This document shows, piece after piece, positions 9,614 through 18,184 of a stretch of DNA of 43,547 nt. Every line of letters begins with the position of its first letter. Positions within the stretch are counted from its first letter, which is position 1. A program made the position numbers and the translations under genes. The stretch comes from Streptomyces sp. MBT65 (lineage in GTDB: Bacteria > Actinomycetota > Actinomycetes > Streptomycetales > Streptomycetaceae), in the NCBI RefSeq assembly GCF_016612545.1, contig NZ_JAENRY010000107.1:1-43547 (forward strand). The letters are read 5' to 3'. The notes under the pieces were generated by a model. That model saw only the letters and a list, made by a program, of their open reading frames with translations, searched no databases and was not told the origin of the DNA.

Positions 9614-10246
9614 TCACGTAGGTATACATATGTTCCTGGTGATGTTGAAGATGCGGATCGATACGCATCTCATGCCTGGGAAGGGGCAGCAGCACATGTT
9701 GTCCACGCTGCAGAATCCTTCGCCCGGACCACAGCAGTGTGTGCCGTCCGGGCATGTTGTGCCGCCGCATCTGTCGCCGCAACAGATGCTGCCAGCTGGG
9801 CAACATCCGTTACCGCAGCATGTGCTGCCCGGTGCGCAACAGGTGCCATTGCAGCAGGCGCTGCCCGGTGGACAAGTGGTTCCGCAACCACCGCAGTGGT
9901 TTGGATCGCTGCTCGTGTCAACACATGTCGTGCCGCACAGCCGCTCGCCGGGTGCGCACGTGGGGTTGCAGCCAGGGCCTCGACACTGCATGTCATATTG
10001 ATCGCAATCGCCTTCAGGCCCGCGTCGTGTCCAACAGGTTTTGGAACAGCCGGTCGGTGAGGTCTCGTCCGGCAGACATGGGCCACAGCTGCCGCAGGGA
10101 TGCCCCGCGAGCGACGTGGTCTGAGCAGCCCGGCTGGCAGCGACGTTCGCTGCCGGCCATGGGCCGGTCGCCGCCGTCGGGTAAGAGAAGTGTGGCATTT
10201 GCGCGGCTGCGCCCGCTTGAGCCCAGCCGGGAAGCACGGTTAGCAT
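9614..10246 (-). CDS. Cysteine-rich protein with Stig1/granulin-like repeats
   Basis: 210 residues with about 34 cysteines, all in the region after residue 50. The core reads as metal-cluster- or disulfide-like repeats: CGTTCVDTSSDPNHCGGCGT resembles the Stig1-like motif of secreted eukaryotic and myxobacterial proteins, and the following CC-rich stretch (ACCNGTCCAPGSTCCGNGCC) looks granulin-like. The short N-terminus (MLTVLPGWAQAGAAAQ) is only weakly signal-like. Third gene of a tight minus-strand operon: it starts 15 bases after the PatG-like gene stops, with GGAG ten bases before the ATG. Composition is lower in GC than nearby genes, suggesting transfer. It could be a secreted disulfide-rich effector or a substrate matured by its neighbours; no family name can be given with confidence. 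Confidence 0.75.
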   Translation of the reverse strand: MLTVLPGWAQAGAAAQMPHFSYPTAATGPWPAANVAASRAAQTTSLAGHPCGSCGPCLPDETSPTGCSKTCWTRRGPEGDCDQYDMQCRGPGCNPTCAPGERLCGTTCVDTSSDPNHCGGCGTTCPPGSACCNGTCCAPGSTCCGNGCCPAGSICCGDRCGGTTCPDGTHCCGPGEGFCSVDNMCCCPFPGMRCVSIRIFNITRNICIPT

Positions 10247-10260
10247 TACCGCTCCACTTG

Positions 10261-11202
10261 TCAGTAAACGCGCTCGATTCCGGCGAGGAGAAAGGGAAAC
10301 GAGGGCTCGGTGACGTCATCCAACACTTGCAGCCGCTCGGTGATGTGCGTATGTGGATCGCGGAAAGTAGCGCGTACCGCCACGACCATTCGATCGGTGG
10401 AATGGGTGTGGTGGGCGTCGATGGCCATCAGAAGCTTGCCGTCACGTCGCTGTTGCCACACCATGCGGTGAAATGCAGGATATTCAACCGCGATATGGTT
10501 GCAGGCGATGTCCTCGGGTGAAAGACCGCGGTTTCCCGCTCGGCGGGTCAGCCGCAAGAACACGTCACGAACCACCGATTCGAAACCGCCCCGATCGCCC
10601 CGGTCGTTTTCCGTGCCCGGTTGCTCATCAACGGACGGCTCGACTTCGGGCATGGCTGCGGCAAGCTCCGCGAGTGTAAACGCCAGTACCCGATCAGCCT
10701 GCACGACGGGCAACCCAGGAGTGACGTGCCGCCCGTCGCTGGGCAACGGGACCGTCTTACCCACGACGACATGCACCACATCACCGACCGCCGGCGGCAG
10801 CACCTCAGCCAGTCGCGCCACCTCGGCGTCGTTCTGCGGTATCACGGTGAAGGCTTCCAGCCCACCGGTGGAGAAGTTCCAGCACAGATGACGACCGAGA
10901 TAGGCGGTGTCCGGGTTACGCAGAACGCTCTGCAGCAACTCGACATCAACTCGATCGTCATAGTGCGGTCGTCCCGTCAGTTGAGCGAACCCTGCAGCGA
11001 CACCGATGGTGGGGATCTGCGGGCTTAGGACGCCTACCGCATACACGGCGCTACTCGGTGTGCTCGGCACCGGATTCGTCCCGCCGCAGGTCTGGCAGCC
11101 GACAGACCCGGACAGGTCCGCGGCGCTCCGGTCGACCACAGCGGTACCACTGCCCAGCGGATCGTTTTTATCGCCATTGCCATGAACTATTTCATCAACC
11201 AC
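10261..11202 (-). CDS. PatG C-terminal-domain-like protein
   Basis: 313 residues from the chosen start. An early CQTCGG motif precedes a run that matches the C-terminal region of cyanobactin protease PatG: SAVYAVGVLSPQIPTIGVAA, then FAQLTGR, then YLGRHLCWNFSTGGLEAF. This domain is found alone or fused to subtilases in RiPP loci; its role is unresolved and there is no protease triad here. The start is the GTG at 11202, because AAAGGAGG lies four bases before it; the longer frame to 11223 would bury that site inside the gene. It sits 33 bases after the small KPC-motif gene and 15 bases before the cysteine-rich gene. Codon third positions are less GC-rich than in flanking genes. Confidence 0.75.
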   Translation of the reverse strand: MVDEIVHGNGDKNDPLGSGTAVVDRSAADLSGSVGCQTCGGTNPVPSTPSSAVYAVGVLSPQIPTIGVAAGFAQLTGRPHYDDRVDVELLQSVLRNPDTAYLGRHLCWNFSTGGLEAFTVIPQNDAEVARLAEVLPPAVGDVVHVVVGKTVPLPSDGRHVTPGLPVVQADRVLAFTLAELAAAMPEVEPSVDEQPGTENDRGDRGGFESVVRDVFLRLTRRAGNRGLSPEDIACNHIAVEYPAFHRMVWQQRRDGKLLMAIDAHHTHSTDRMVVAVRATFRDPHTHITERLQVLDDVTEPSFPFLLAGIERVY

Positions 11203-11214
11203 GCTTCCTCCTTT
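11203..11214 (-). promoter_or_regulatory. Strong ribosome binding site fixing the PatG-like start
   Basis: Minus-strand AAAGGAGG followed by four bases and GTG. It lies between the end of the small upstream gene and the GTG at 11202 and rules out the longer start at 11223. Confidence 0.8.
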
Positions 11215-11235
11215 ACGGACCAATCATCGGACCCT

Positions 11236-11478
11236 TCAGCGGCGCGGCTCGATCCGCATCCAGTGATCCAATCGGGCTGCACGTTGCTCGCATGCGGCAC
11301 AGGGCTTCAGACCGATTGCTCGGGTCATGCGCTTTACCACCTGGCCCGCGCCTACCGGGGTGTGCACGATAAAGCGCGGAAGACTAAGGCGGTGCCGAGT
11401 GCCGAAATCTTCGCCACTTACCCCATTCGTGCCGTCGACCTCATTTTCGGTTCCTTCTCGCCACACCATGCGTTCCAC
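11236..11478 (-). CDS. Small protein with KPCxxC motif
   Basis: 80 residues or fewer. The C-terminal half reads GAGQVVKRMTRAIGLKPC followed by AACEQRAARLDHWM, a recognisable short pattern (helix, then KPCxxCxxRxxxLxxW) found in small bacterial and phage proteins of unknown function; the two cysteines could bind metal. Alternative starts are the GTG at 11478 or the ATG three codons later; neither has a strong ribosome site. First gene of the operon with the PatG-like and cysteine-rich genes. Probably real because of the motif and the linkage, but its role is not known. Confidence 0.55.
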   Translation of the reverse strand: MERMVWREGTENEVDGTNGVSGEDFGTRHRLSLPRFIVHTPVGAGQVVKRMTRAIGLKPCAACEQRAARLDHWMRIEPRR

Positions 11479-11479
11479 T

Positions 11480-11677
11480 ATGGGCGATGCCGCAGGCCTA
11501 GCGCCAGTAGGGGGGCCAAGCTTTCGAATTGATCATGCTATCCGGGCGCGAGGCGTTGGACGCGCGCTGATCTATACGGCGATCTTCACTCCGATTGTTA
11601 TTGCTGTGCTACTCGTTCGTGCGATCATTAGGGCCGCGCGTTACGACGGACAGCCAAGCCCATCGCAGATTCGCTGA
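11480..11677 (+). CDS. Possible small one-helix membrane protein
   Basis: 66 codons from the ATG at 11480, divergent from the cysteine operon. The C-terminal part is a clean membrane helix (ALIYTAIFTPIVIAVLLVRA) followed by a basic tail. There is no ribosome site before the ATG and third positions are not GC-rich, so this may be chance. Listed because the helix is hard to ignore. Confidence 0.25.
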   Translation: MGDAAGLAPVGGPSFRIDHAIRARGVGRALIYTAIFTPIVIAVLLVRAIIRAARYDGQPSPSQIR

Positions 11678-11861
11678 CATCCTGATAGCCATCAATGCCG
11701 TTGGTCGCGGATATCGTCTTGGCGGGCGAGTCCTGCGGCGTAGCCGGGTCGGGTCTTGCCTGGGGTTCTGGGTCCAGCGTGCGGCCCGGTTCAGGCTGAC
11801 CCCGTCCGTCGTTCCCGCGTCCATCATCGACCCGATCCGTGAGGAGTTCCTGAGGCTGGTC

Positions 11862-13239
11862 CCCAGGGTCCTTGAGAAGTCTTGAGGTGGGCGGTTCGCC
11901 TGCTGAACACTGGATGTGACGTCTTGTCAGCTTCTGTCGGCGGCGACCCTGGACGCAGAACAGGCATGGATGCTGGTGATCATGTGGGTGTCGAGTCCGT
12001 ATGACCACCGAGCGAGTCCATGCCTGCGCACCCATCTTCCCGCATGCCGTCATGTCCCCAGCAACTGGGGGACGCCTCCGGGCCCGCCCCGCTGAGAACG
12101 GTCGCTGACCTGCGGAATTATCTAGCCACGGTGCCTGACCCACGGGCCCGTCGAGGTATCCGTCACCCATGGACGGCCCTGCTCACCGCTGCGGCCGCCG
12201 CCGTTCTGGCCGGCGCTGCCTCGATCACCGCGATCGGCGAGTGGGTCGCCGACGCCCCGCAGCGCGTCCTGGCCCTGCTCGGGTTCCGGCCCGATCCGCT
12301 GACCGGACTGATCCACCCGCCCCATGCCACGACCATCCGCCTCGTCCTGGCCGCCGCGGACGGTGACGCACTGGACCGCGCCATCGGACACTCCCTCCAG
12401 GAACGCAAGGCCCCAGCCTCGGGACGGAAGATCATCGCCGTCGACGGCAAGACTCTCCGCGGTTCCCGCACCGCGAAACAGCCGGCCGTCGCCCTGATCG
12501 CAGCGATGACGCACAGCGGCCAGGTCCTCGCCCAACGACAGATCGACGGGAAGAGCAACGAGATCCCGGCCTTCGCCCCGCTCCTGGACAGCATCGATCT
12601 GACCGGCGCCGTCATCACCGCAGACGCCCTGCACACCCAGCACGACCACGCCACCTACCTGCACAGACGCGGAGCCCACTACCTCGCCGTGGTGAAAAGG
12701 AACCACCCCGCTCTCCACGAGAGCGTCCGGCGCCTGCCCTGGCGCGACGTCCACCTGGACCACTACGAACGCGGACGGGCCCACCACCGCGACGAGATCC
12801 GCCGTCTGAAGACCGCAACGTTCGCGCACCTCGACTACCCCCACGCCCGCCAGGCCCTCCACGTCGTGCGCCGGAGACGCGATCTGGGCACGGGCAAGCT
12901 GACGATCGAACGGATCTACCTGGTCACGAGCCTGCCACCCGGCGCGGCCACGGGCAGCGAACTCGCCACCTGGATCCGTGGCCACTGGCGCATCGAGAAC
13001 CAGCTCCACCACATCCGCGACCGCACCTTCCACGAGGACGCCTCCAAGACCCGCACCCGCAGCCTGCCCCGCGTCATGGCCGGCCTGCGCAACCTCGCCA
13101 TCGGTATCCACCGCCAGGACGGCCACACCAACATCGCAGCCGCCCTCCGCCGCACCGCCCGTGACCACCCACGGCCCCTCACCGCCCTCGGACTGGCATG
13201 ACGAACCCAGACACAAGATCACTTCTCAAAGACCCTGGG
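11862..13239 (+). mobile_element. ISAs1-family insertion sequence, apparently complete
   Basis: The left end CCCAGGGTCCTTGAGAAGT (11862-11880) and the right end (13221-13239) are inverted repeats of 19 bases with one mismatch. The element is 1378 bp and holds one transposase gene. CTGGTC abuts both ends (11856-11861 and 13240-13245) and may be part of the target duplication, although the family usually duplicates 8-10 bases. This is the only element here with both ends and a full-length transposase, so it may be the youngest. Confidence 0.85.
12020..13201 (+). CDS. ISAs1-family transposase
   Basis: 393 residues, full family length. The N-terminal part has the H-repeat-associated domain (LATVPDPRARRGIRHPWTAL, residues about 34-53; EWVADAPQRVLALLG about 74-88). 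The DDE catalytic core follows, with first Asp in IAVDGKTLRGSR (about 139), second Asp in AVITADALHTQ (about 196) and the late WIRGHWRIENQLHHIRDRTF block containing the Glu. No frame break. A weak ribosome site precedes the ATG. It is enclosed by the inverted repeats of the element. Confidence 0.92.
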   Translation: MPAHPSSRMPSCPQQLGDASGPAPLRTVADLRNYLATVPDPRARRGIRHPWTALLTAAAAAVLAGAASITAIGEWVADAPQRVLALLGFRPDPLTGLIHPPHATTIRLVLAAADGDALDRAIGHSLQERKAPASGRKIIAVDGKTLRGSRTAKQPAVALIAAMTHSGQVLAQRQIDGKSNEIPAFAPLLDSIDLTGAVITADALHTQHDHATYLHRRGAHYLAVVKRNHPALHESVRRLPWRDVHLDHYERGRAHHRDEIRRLKTATFAHLDYPHARQALHVVRRRRDLGTGKLTIERIYLVTSLPPGAATGSELATWIRGHWRIENQLHHIRDRTFHEDASKTRTRSLPRVMAGLRNLAIGIHRQDGHTNIAAALRRTARDHPRPLTALGLA

Positions 13240-13305
13240 CTGGTCCCTGCCCAGGGCTTCGGCGTAGTCGTTGGGCGTCCGGTTCATGACGGTCCGTCAG
13301 GTTGG

Positions 13306-13605
13306 TCGGCCAGGGAGAGCGGAACAGGCACGGTCGCGGTTGTAACGCCGCAGCGCGGCAAACAGCTCGTTGAAGCAGTCGTCGGGCAGCCGCCGCGGTA
13401 GACGCTGAGGAAGCGACGGCCGGTACCTGCCTCCCGCCGAATGCAGGGACGCCCGGCCAGCTGCAAACAGGCAACCGCCGGCGTTCACGAGCCGAGGGAA
13501 ACGGGTTGATGATCGGGCCGGTGCCCTCCTCCAGATGGAAGTCGTAGAACGACCTCAGCACAGTCTCGCAGTGCGCCCGCGTCGACGCCGAGTACAGCCG
13601 ACCCG
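13306..13605 (-). pseudogene. Tyrosine recombinase (integrase) fragment
   Basis: On the minus strand about 13600-13470 reads the core-binding domain of a phage/Tn554-type integrase (YSASTRAHCETVLRSFYDFH, then EEGTGPIINPFP). A second frame (about 13440-13306) continues with DGRYRPSLPQRLPRRLPDD and CFNELFAALRRYNRDRA, the expected next segment. The frame break and the loss of the catalytic half make it dead. Lies right after the ISAs1 element. Confidence 0.6.
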
Positions 13606-13639
13606 GCGCGGCCCGCCCTGTGACCGGGTTCGGCCTGCC

Positions 13640-13805
13640 GACCCGGCATCGACGGCGCCCACGAGGAGGGCGGGGTCGAGGGGCAGATCGGCTATTTCCG
13701 GCGCAACCACTACACCCCGGCCCAAGGTCGCGTCGTTGTCGGAGCTGAACGAACTGGTCGAGCAGTGGGACCAGCACGACGGCCGGCGCCGGATCGGGTC
13801 CCGGC
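13640..13805 (+). pseudogene. IS21 istA transposase fragment
   Basis: One frame reads HEEGGVEGQIGYFRRNHYTP (about 13655-13715); one base of shift later the next frame reads VASLSELNELVEQWDQHDG and RIGSRP, the standard continuation in Streptomyces IstA. Only about 55 codons remain. It is joined directly to the IS3 fragment that follows. Confidence 0.6.
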
Positions 13806-13814
13806 CTCGAAGGA

Positions 13815-14065
13815 GTCCGCCTGCGGCGCCGGCGCCGCACCACCATCGCCGCCCCGGCCGCCGCGAAGGCCCCGGACCTGATCGGCCGCGACTTCACCGC
13901 CAAGGAGATCAACACCAAGTACGTCGGCGACATCACCTACTTGAGCGTCGGCGGCGGAAGTTTCTGCTTTCTCGCGACGGTGATCGATCTGTGCCCGCGC
14001 CGCGTGGTCGGCTGGGCGATCGCCGACCACATGCGCACCGAGCTCGTCGAGGGAAGCCTCCGTTC
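13815..14065 (+). pseudogene. IS3-family OrfB (rve integrase) fragment
   Basis: Reads DLIGRDFTAKEINTKYVGD, then GGGSFCFLATVIDL and RRVVGWAIADHMRTELVEGS, the first Asp-containing part of the rve catalytic domain of IS3-type OrfB. The chain ends after about 80 codons, and the rest of the domain with the second Asp and Glu is missing. Confidence 0.65.
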
Positions 14066-14216
14066 GCCTGATCACCGCCAGGACGGTGCTGGTGCCGGTC
14101 AGCCTACGCACGATGTTGGCAGCCGTCGGCCGCGATCGTCTGCACCACGGCTTTGCGATGGCTCAGTGATCGTCGGTCGCGGTAGGCCGCGATCGCCTGC
14201 ATGGCTGCGTGCCGCA

Positions 14217-14257
14217 CGGCAGCGACGGGACGGGATGTCCCCGGCCCGTCGCTGCCG
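14217..14257 (-). terminator. Hairpin terminator after the lectin gene
   Basis: Perfect 13-base inverted repeat CGGCAGCGACGGG / CCCGTCGCTGCCG separated by 15 bases, starting 7 bases beyond the stop of the minus-strand lectin gene. No T-run, as is common in Streptomyces. Confidence 0.75.
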
Positions 14258-14263
14258 AACGTG

Positions 14264-14839
14264 TTACGCCTGCCGCCACAGCTGGTTCGAGTTGCCGGTC
14301 TCGCAGGTCCAGATGATGGTGATCGCGCCGCTGGCGGACGAGCCGCTGTTGTCGAGGCAGAGGCTGTTGCCGCCGTTGGCGGCGCTGACCAGCCGCAGGA
14401 AGCCGGGCACCTCGCTGACCGTGATCCGCCACTTCTGGAACAGGTCCGAGCCGCAGACGTGCTGTTTGACGGTGTGGCCGACCGTGGCCGCGGCGAAGTC
14501 GAGGCACTGGCCGCTCTGCAGGTTGTGGAGATTGACCTGGCCCGAGCCCACCGACACGGGGAACCAGTTCTGGTTCGGATCGGTCACGTTGCTGTTGTCC
14601 GGGTGACAGTCGTTCTGCACCAGCGGCGCGTTGTCCTCCAGCGAACCGTCGACCACCTCCAGACACTTGCCGCTCGCACGGTTGACCAGGGCGAACGCAC
14701 TGCCGATGTTCAGCGGCCCCACGGTGGCGCCGGACTGCGCGGCGCTGGCCTGGGCCGGGGCGCCGGTGACGGCTAAGCCCAGCGCCGCGGCGAGCGCGGC
14801 GGCCAGGATGCCGAGCCTTCTCACTTGCACAGTTCTCAA
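14264..14839 (-). CDS. Secreted ricin-type beta-trefoil lectin
   Basis: 191 residues. Signal peptide with basic start and Ala-rich helix (LGILAAALAAALGLAV), likely cut after AQASA near residue 33. The remainder is one RICIN/CBM13-like trefoil, with three sub-repeats marked by Cys pairs and Q-x-W ends: NQNWFPV, FQKWRI and NQLWRQ at the C-terminus. It should bind carbohydrate outside the cell; no catalytic domain is attached. The start is TTG, chosen because AAGGAG lies five to six bases upstream. Stand-alone gene with its own terminator, divergent from the LysR gene. Ligand unknown. Confidence 0.88.
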   Translation of the reverse strand: MRTVQVRRLGILAAALAAALGLAVTGAPAQASAAQSGATVGPLNIGSAFALVNRASGKCLEVVDGSLEDNAPLVQNDCHPDNSNVTDPNQNWFPVSVGSGQVNLHNLQSGQCLDFAAATVGHTVKQHVCGSDLFQKWRITVSEVPGFLRLVSAANGGNSLCLDNSGSSASGAITIIWTCETGNSNQLWRQA

Positions 14840-15174
14840 TTTTTCTCCTTAGTCGGATGACGTGCGGTGGAGCGGAACCCACCGTTGGGTGCCGGCCGTA
14901 CGTCGTGCCGGACAGGCAGTCGTCTACCTGTCACCTCGGCTGCCCTCGTGGTGAGTGACTGTCACGATCGACGTCCCGCCCGCGGGCCGGTGCCCGGCGT
15001 CGCTGCCGTTCTTTGCGGCTCCTCCGCGTCCTGCTCACGGGCGTCATCCTGGCGTGGGGCGAGACAATAGCGCGACATGCTTTTCCACTTTGGAATAAGG
15101 CCTGGACACGAGTTGCCAACGCGCCATTTAATTGAATTGCCGGCGAAGGTGGAATAGCTGCACACTTGTCTGTC

Positions 15175-16077
15175 ATGGAGCTGGATTTAACGGCGGTACG
15201 GAGCTTCTTGGTTCTCGCACGGACCCGACACTTCACGGTCGCAGCACGTGAGCTGCGTATCTCTCCGGCGGGCTTGACCAAACGTGTCCAAAGGCTGGAG
15301 CGACAGCTCGGTACCGCGCTGGTCAAACGGGACCAGGGCGGCGTCAGCGGCCTGACGCCTCAAGGAGCCTTGCTGGCGGCGAGCGCGCCGACGCTCCTCG
15401 GCCTTGCCGACACCGTCCGCACAGCGGTCCGGTCCGCGAACCCGGAGACGCTGCGCATCGGCGTGGAGGGTTTCGGCCGATCGCCGGAACTGGACGCGCG
15501 AGTCCGCGCCGCGACCAAGGCGCTACGCGTCTTGTATCCACGAGCTTCGGTATCCATGTGGGAGCTTGGGTATGTCCAACCAGTGGTCGCGCTCCGCGCC
15601 GGTGTATGCGACCTGGCCTTCACCCCATGGCCCGCGAGCGATCCCAGCCTCGCGTCGGCGAGGCTCTGGTCCCTGGATCGGATCGGCGTGGTGTCCAAGC
15701 ACCACCCACTCGCCCGCCGGGATTCCGTGGATGTCGAGAGGTTCGCGTCCGAACCGATGCTGCACAGCCACCTGTTGGAGCCGAAGTTCATGTCCTTGTG
15801 GGTCCTGGGTGACGTGCGGCCTTTGGCGGATGCCCGGATCGAGCAGATCACACCGCGGGAGTTCAACGACGTCATCCGGCGCTTGGAGGCTGGCCGTGAG
15901 GTGCTCGCGCTACAGGCTGGTGCCCTGCATCAGCTACCGTCGAATCTTCGTCCGCTCGAACTCTCCGGTGTACCCGAGGCCTGGTATCACCTGATCTGGC
16001 AGCGCTCATTGCACAGCACTCTGGCTCGCATGTTCTTGCAGGTACTGACCGTTGAACTCATGAAGTCGTTGGAGTGA
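15175..16077 (+). CDS. LysR-family transcription regulator
   Basis: 300 residues from the ATG at 15175 (a TTG three codons earlier is the alternative). N-terminal winged helix-turn-helix at residues about 1-60 (ARTRHFTVAARELRISPAG, then LTKRVQRLERQLG), the standard LysR opening. The periplasmic-binding-like effector domain follows (LRIGVEGFGRSPELDAR onward). It is divergent from the lectin gene across about 335 bases, so the lectin is a possible target, but no T-N11-A box stands out by eye. Effector unknown. Confidence 0.88.
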   Translation: MELDLTAVRSFLVLARTRHFTVAARELRISPAGLTKRVQRLERQLGTALVKRDQGGVSGLTPQGALLAASAPTLLGLADTVRTAVRSANPETLRIGVEGFGRSPELDARVRAATKALRVLYPRASVSMWELGYVQPVVALRAGVCDLAFTPWPASDPSLASARLWSLDRIGVVSKHHPLARRDSVDVERFASEPMLHSHLLEPKFMSLWVLGDVRPLADARIEQITPREFNDVIRRLEAGREVLALQAGALHQLPSNLRPLELSGVPEAWYHLIWQRSLHSTLARMFLQVLTVELMKSLE

Positions 16078-16187
16078 GAGACCGTCCGGTTCCGGCGAGG
16101 GATTCGTCGATGAGGTGGGGGGTACTGGATCTTTCTCATCCCGTGGCGGATGGTCTGGATGAGGGGCCGTTCACCAAGGCCGGGCAG

Positions 16188-16358
16188 TTAACCGATTTCT
16201 GCTGCTGGCAAGGGAGTTGAGTGCCAGGCTGTGGCTGTGTACAGGCCGGGTCCGAGCTTGTGGATGAGCCCGGTCTTGGCCCATCGGGACAGCTGCCGAT
16301 ACATGGTGTGCAGGGTGATGTCGCCGAAATGGGCGGCGACCTCCGCGGGTCTCCACAG
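16188..16358 (-). pseudogene. C-terminal fragment with winged-helix-like segment
   Basis: Minus strand reads LWRPAEVAAHFGDITLHTMY, then RQLSRWAKTGLIHKLGPG, LYTATAW and a stop. The pattern, helix-turn-helix followed by a basic G-x-G-x-Y beta wing, is that of a winged-helix DNA-binding end of a larger protein. It lacks a start and is cut off by the transposase remnant upstream. No family name offered. Confidence 0.4.
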
Positions 16359-16398
16359 GCCGGGGCTTCGGCGTGGTCGGCGGGCGTCCGTTTGGTGA

Positions 16399-17050
16399 TC
16401 ACTTGAGGCCGAGCATGGCGAGCGGGCGGTCCGCGTTGCGGGCGTTGTGCCGCAGAGCGGTGGCGAAGTTGGTCGCGCCGGCCGGCCGCAGGGCGCCGAT
16501 GGCGAGGTTGCGCCAAGTGGCCATCACGCGGGGCGCGTTGCCGGTTCGCAGCTGTGAGGCGTCTTCGGTGAACGTGGTGTCTCTGACGTGGTGCAGGGCT
16601 TCGATCTGCCAGTGACCACGGATGAGGGTCGCCAACTGGGCGGGCTTGACTTGCTCGGCGGTGAGGCTGGAGACGGCGTAAACGGTCTTGACGGTGGTCT
16701 TGCCGGTCTTGCGGTCGGTGCGGCGGCGCTTGATCTGGACGGCCCGCCGGGCTCCGGGGAAGAGCAGATTGTTGACCGTGACCACCTTGATCCGTCGGAT
16801 CTCCGAGCGTCCGTGGCCGGCGCCCCTCACGCGACCCTGCAGCGGGATCTCCGTCCACGGAAGGGATCTGAGCTGCTTGCGGAGCTTCTTCTGGTTGCCC
16901 TTGACGATCACGATGTAGTGCGCTTCGCGGCCGAGAAGGTAGTCCGCGTGCTCGCGTTGAGTGTGCATGGCGTCGCTGGTGACGACCACCCCGGCCAGGT
17001 CGGCGATCGTCTCCAGCAACGGCTGGAAGCAGGGGGGAAGCTCCTGGTGA
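16399..17050 (-). pseudogene. ISAs1-family transposase, C-terminal half
   Basis: About 206 residues covering the second catalytic Asp onward (VVVTSDAMHTQREHADYLL, then LIRGHWQIEALHHVRDTTF, ending RPLAMLGLK). The N-terminal domain and the first Asp are missing, and the first residues are out of frame. Sequence is distinct from the intact element at 12020. The 5' side is replaced by an IS5 fragment on the opposite strand. It may be the other half of the fragment at 18690-19140, which has the same orientation. Confidence 0.75.
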
Positions 17051-17093
17051 ATGGGTATTCGGCCAAGAATTCGATCTCTACCAGAGGCTTCAT

Positions 17094-17701
17094 GTGCTCG
17101 TTTACCCGTCCGGGCTGGACGTGTCCAGTTCTGCCCTCCGGTTCCTCTCCGCCCGCCTGCGGGAACACCACCATGGTCTCGGCACCCGATGGCGGCGCCT
17201 GAGCGCAGGTCGGCAGGCCCTGCTCGCCCTCGCCCATCTCGGCAACGGTCATCCGCATGTCCAGCTCGCGGCCGGGTTCGGCGTCGGCACCACCACTGCC
17301 TACCGCTACGTCACCGAGGCGGTGGAGATCTCGACCGTCTGCCCCGAGGCGTCAGACGCCAGGTTGCGCATAGTCGTCGACCCATCGTGAAGCGGGCTTC
17401 GCGTTCTCCGTACGGAACTCAGCAGTTCGGGTAACGGACGGCGACGCACCGCTTCATGCCCCATGAGGGCTACCAGGGCGCCGGAGGCACTGTCCGTGTT
17501 CCTTACCGCGGCCGGTGGGAGACGCTTTCTACAGGGCAGCAGGCCGTCAACCGATGCCATGCGAAGATCCGCGCCCTCGTCGAGCAAGCCGTCACCATCC
17601 TCAAGTCCTGGCGGCTCCTGCGCAAACTCCGTTGCTCGACCACCCGCATAACGGTCCTCGTCCAAGCCGTCCTCTGTCTCCCTCAGGCCGGCTCAGCCTG
17701 A
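17094..17701 (+). pseudogene. IS5-family transposase with central deletion
   Basis: 5' part (17094-17330) reads the helix-turn-helix domain (MLVYPSGLDVSSSALRFLS, then HVQLAAGFGVGTTTAYRYV). 3' part (about 17460-17690) reads the C-terminus (GYQGAGGTVRVPYRGRWETL, then CHAKIRALVEQAVTILKSW). The catalytic middle is gone and replaced by about 120 unrelated bases. Dead element inserted next to the ISAs1 half. Confidence 0.7.
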
Positions 17702-17769
17702 GGATGGAAAACGCTCACTCTGTGAATTCCGTGTACTTGGGGAAGCGCTGGGATCAGATCCGCTGGTGA

Positions 17770-17792
17770 AGTCCGCCCTGCCTGGGCGGACT
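17770..17792 (-). terminator. Hairpin terminator of the toxin-antitoxin pair
   Basis: AGTCCGCCC-tgcct-GGGCGGACT, a perfect nine-base stem with five-base loop, two bases after the toxin stop codon. Confidence 0.75.
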
Positions 17793-17794
17793 GC

Positions 17795-18184
17795 TCAGGG
17801 AGAGAGGTCGAGCACCCGGATGCCGGCCCCGTCCCAGGCCTTGGGCTGGACGGTGGCGACGCGTGCCCCGTCCGGGCGCTCGGCGGCGGGCATGGCCACA
17901 TGGTGGGTGTGGCACCAGCCCAGAGACCGCTCGTGGCCCGAGGCGGCCAGGACGGCGGCGAGATCGAGCGGATGAAAAACCACCTGGTCGAGCATGCCGA
18001 GGTAGCCGGCGAGTCCGGTGCGTACCCGGTCCGCTTCGGCGAGTGCGGCCAGCGCGACATGGACCCGCCAGGCCCCGGTCTCGGCGGCCTGGTACAGAAG
18101 GCGGGAGGCCAGGACGTTGCCCGAGCCCAGAGCGAGCAGCGCGCTGTCGTCGAGGACTACATCGACAGGGGCGGCAGGGTTCAC
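17795..18184 (-). CDS. PIN-domain toxin (VapC-like)
   Basis: 129 residues. Opens with the PIN signature VVLDDSALLALGSGNVLA, where Asp12/Asp13 would bind the metal. A short acidic helix (AALAEADRV) follows, and the C-terminal part includes LGWCHTHHVAMPAAE and ATVQPKAWDGAGIRVLDL. PIN toxins are Mg-dependent RNases that cleave tRNA or rRNA. Overlaps the antitoxin by four bases (GTGA), so translation is coupled. The late acidic cluster is less typical than in classical VapC, so target and even activity are open. Intact, unlike all neighbouring elements. Confidence 0.75.
   Translation of the reverse strand: MNPAAPVDVVLDDSALLALGSGNVLASRLLYQAAETGAWRVHVALAALAEADRVRTGLAGYLGMLDQVVFHPLDLAAVLAASGHERSLGWCHTHHVAMPAAERPDGARVATVQPKAWDGAGIRVLDLSP

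Noticed and set aside
9599..9616. Hairpin at the end of the cysteine-rich gene
   Set aside because: Seven-base stem with a mismatch that overlaps the stop codon; too weak to call a terminator.
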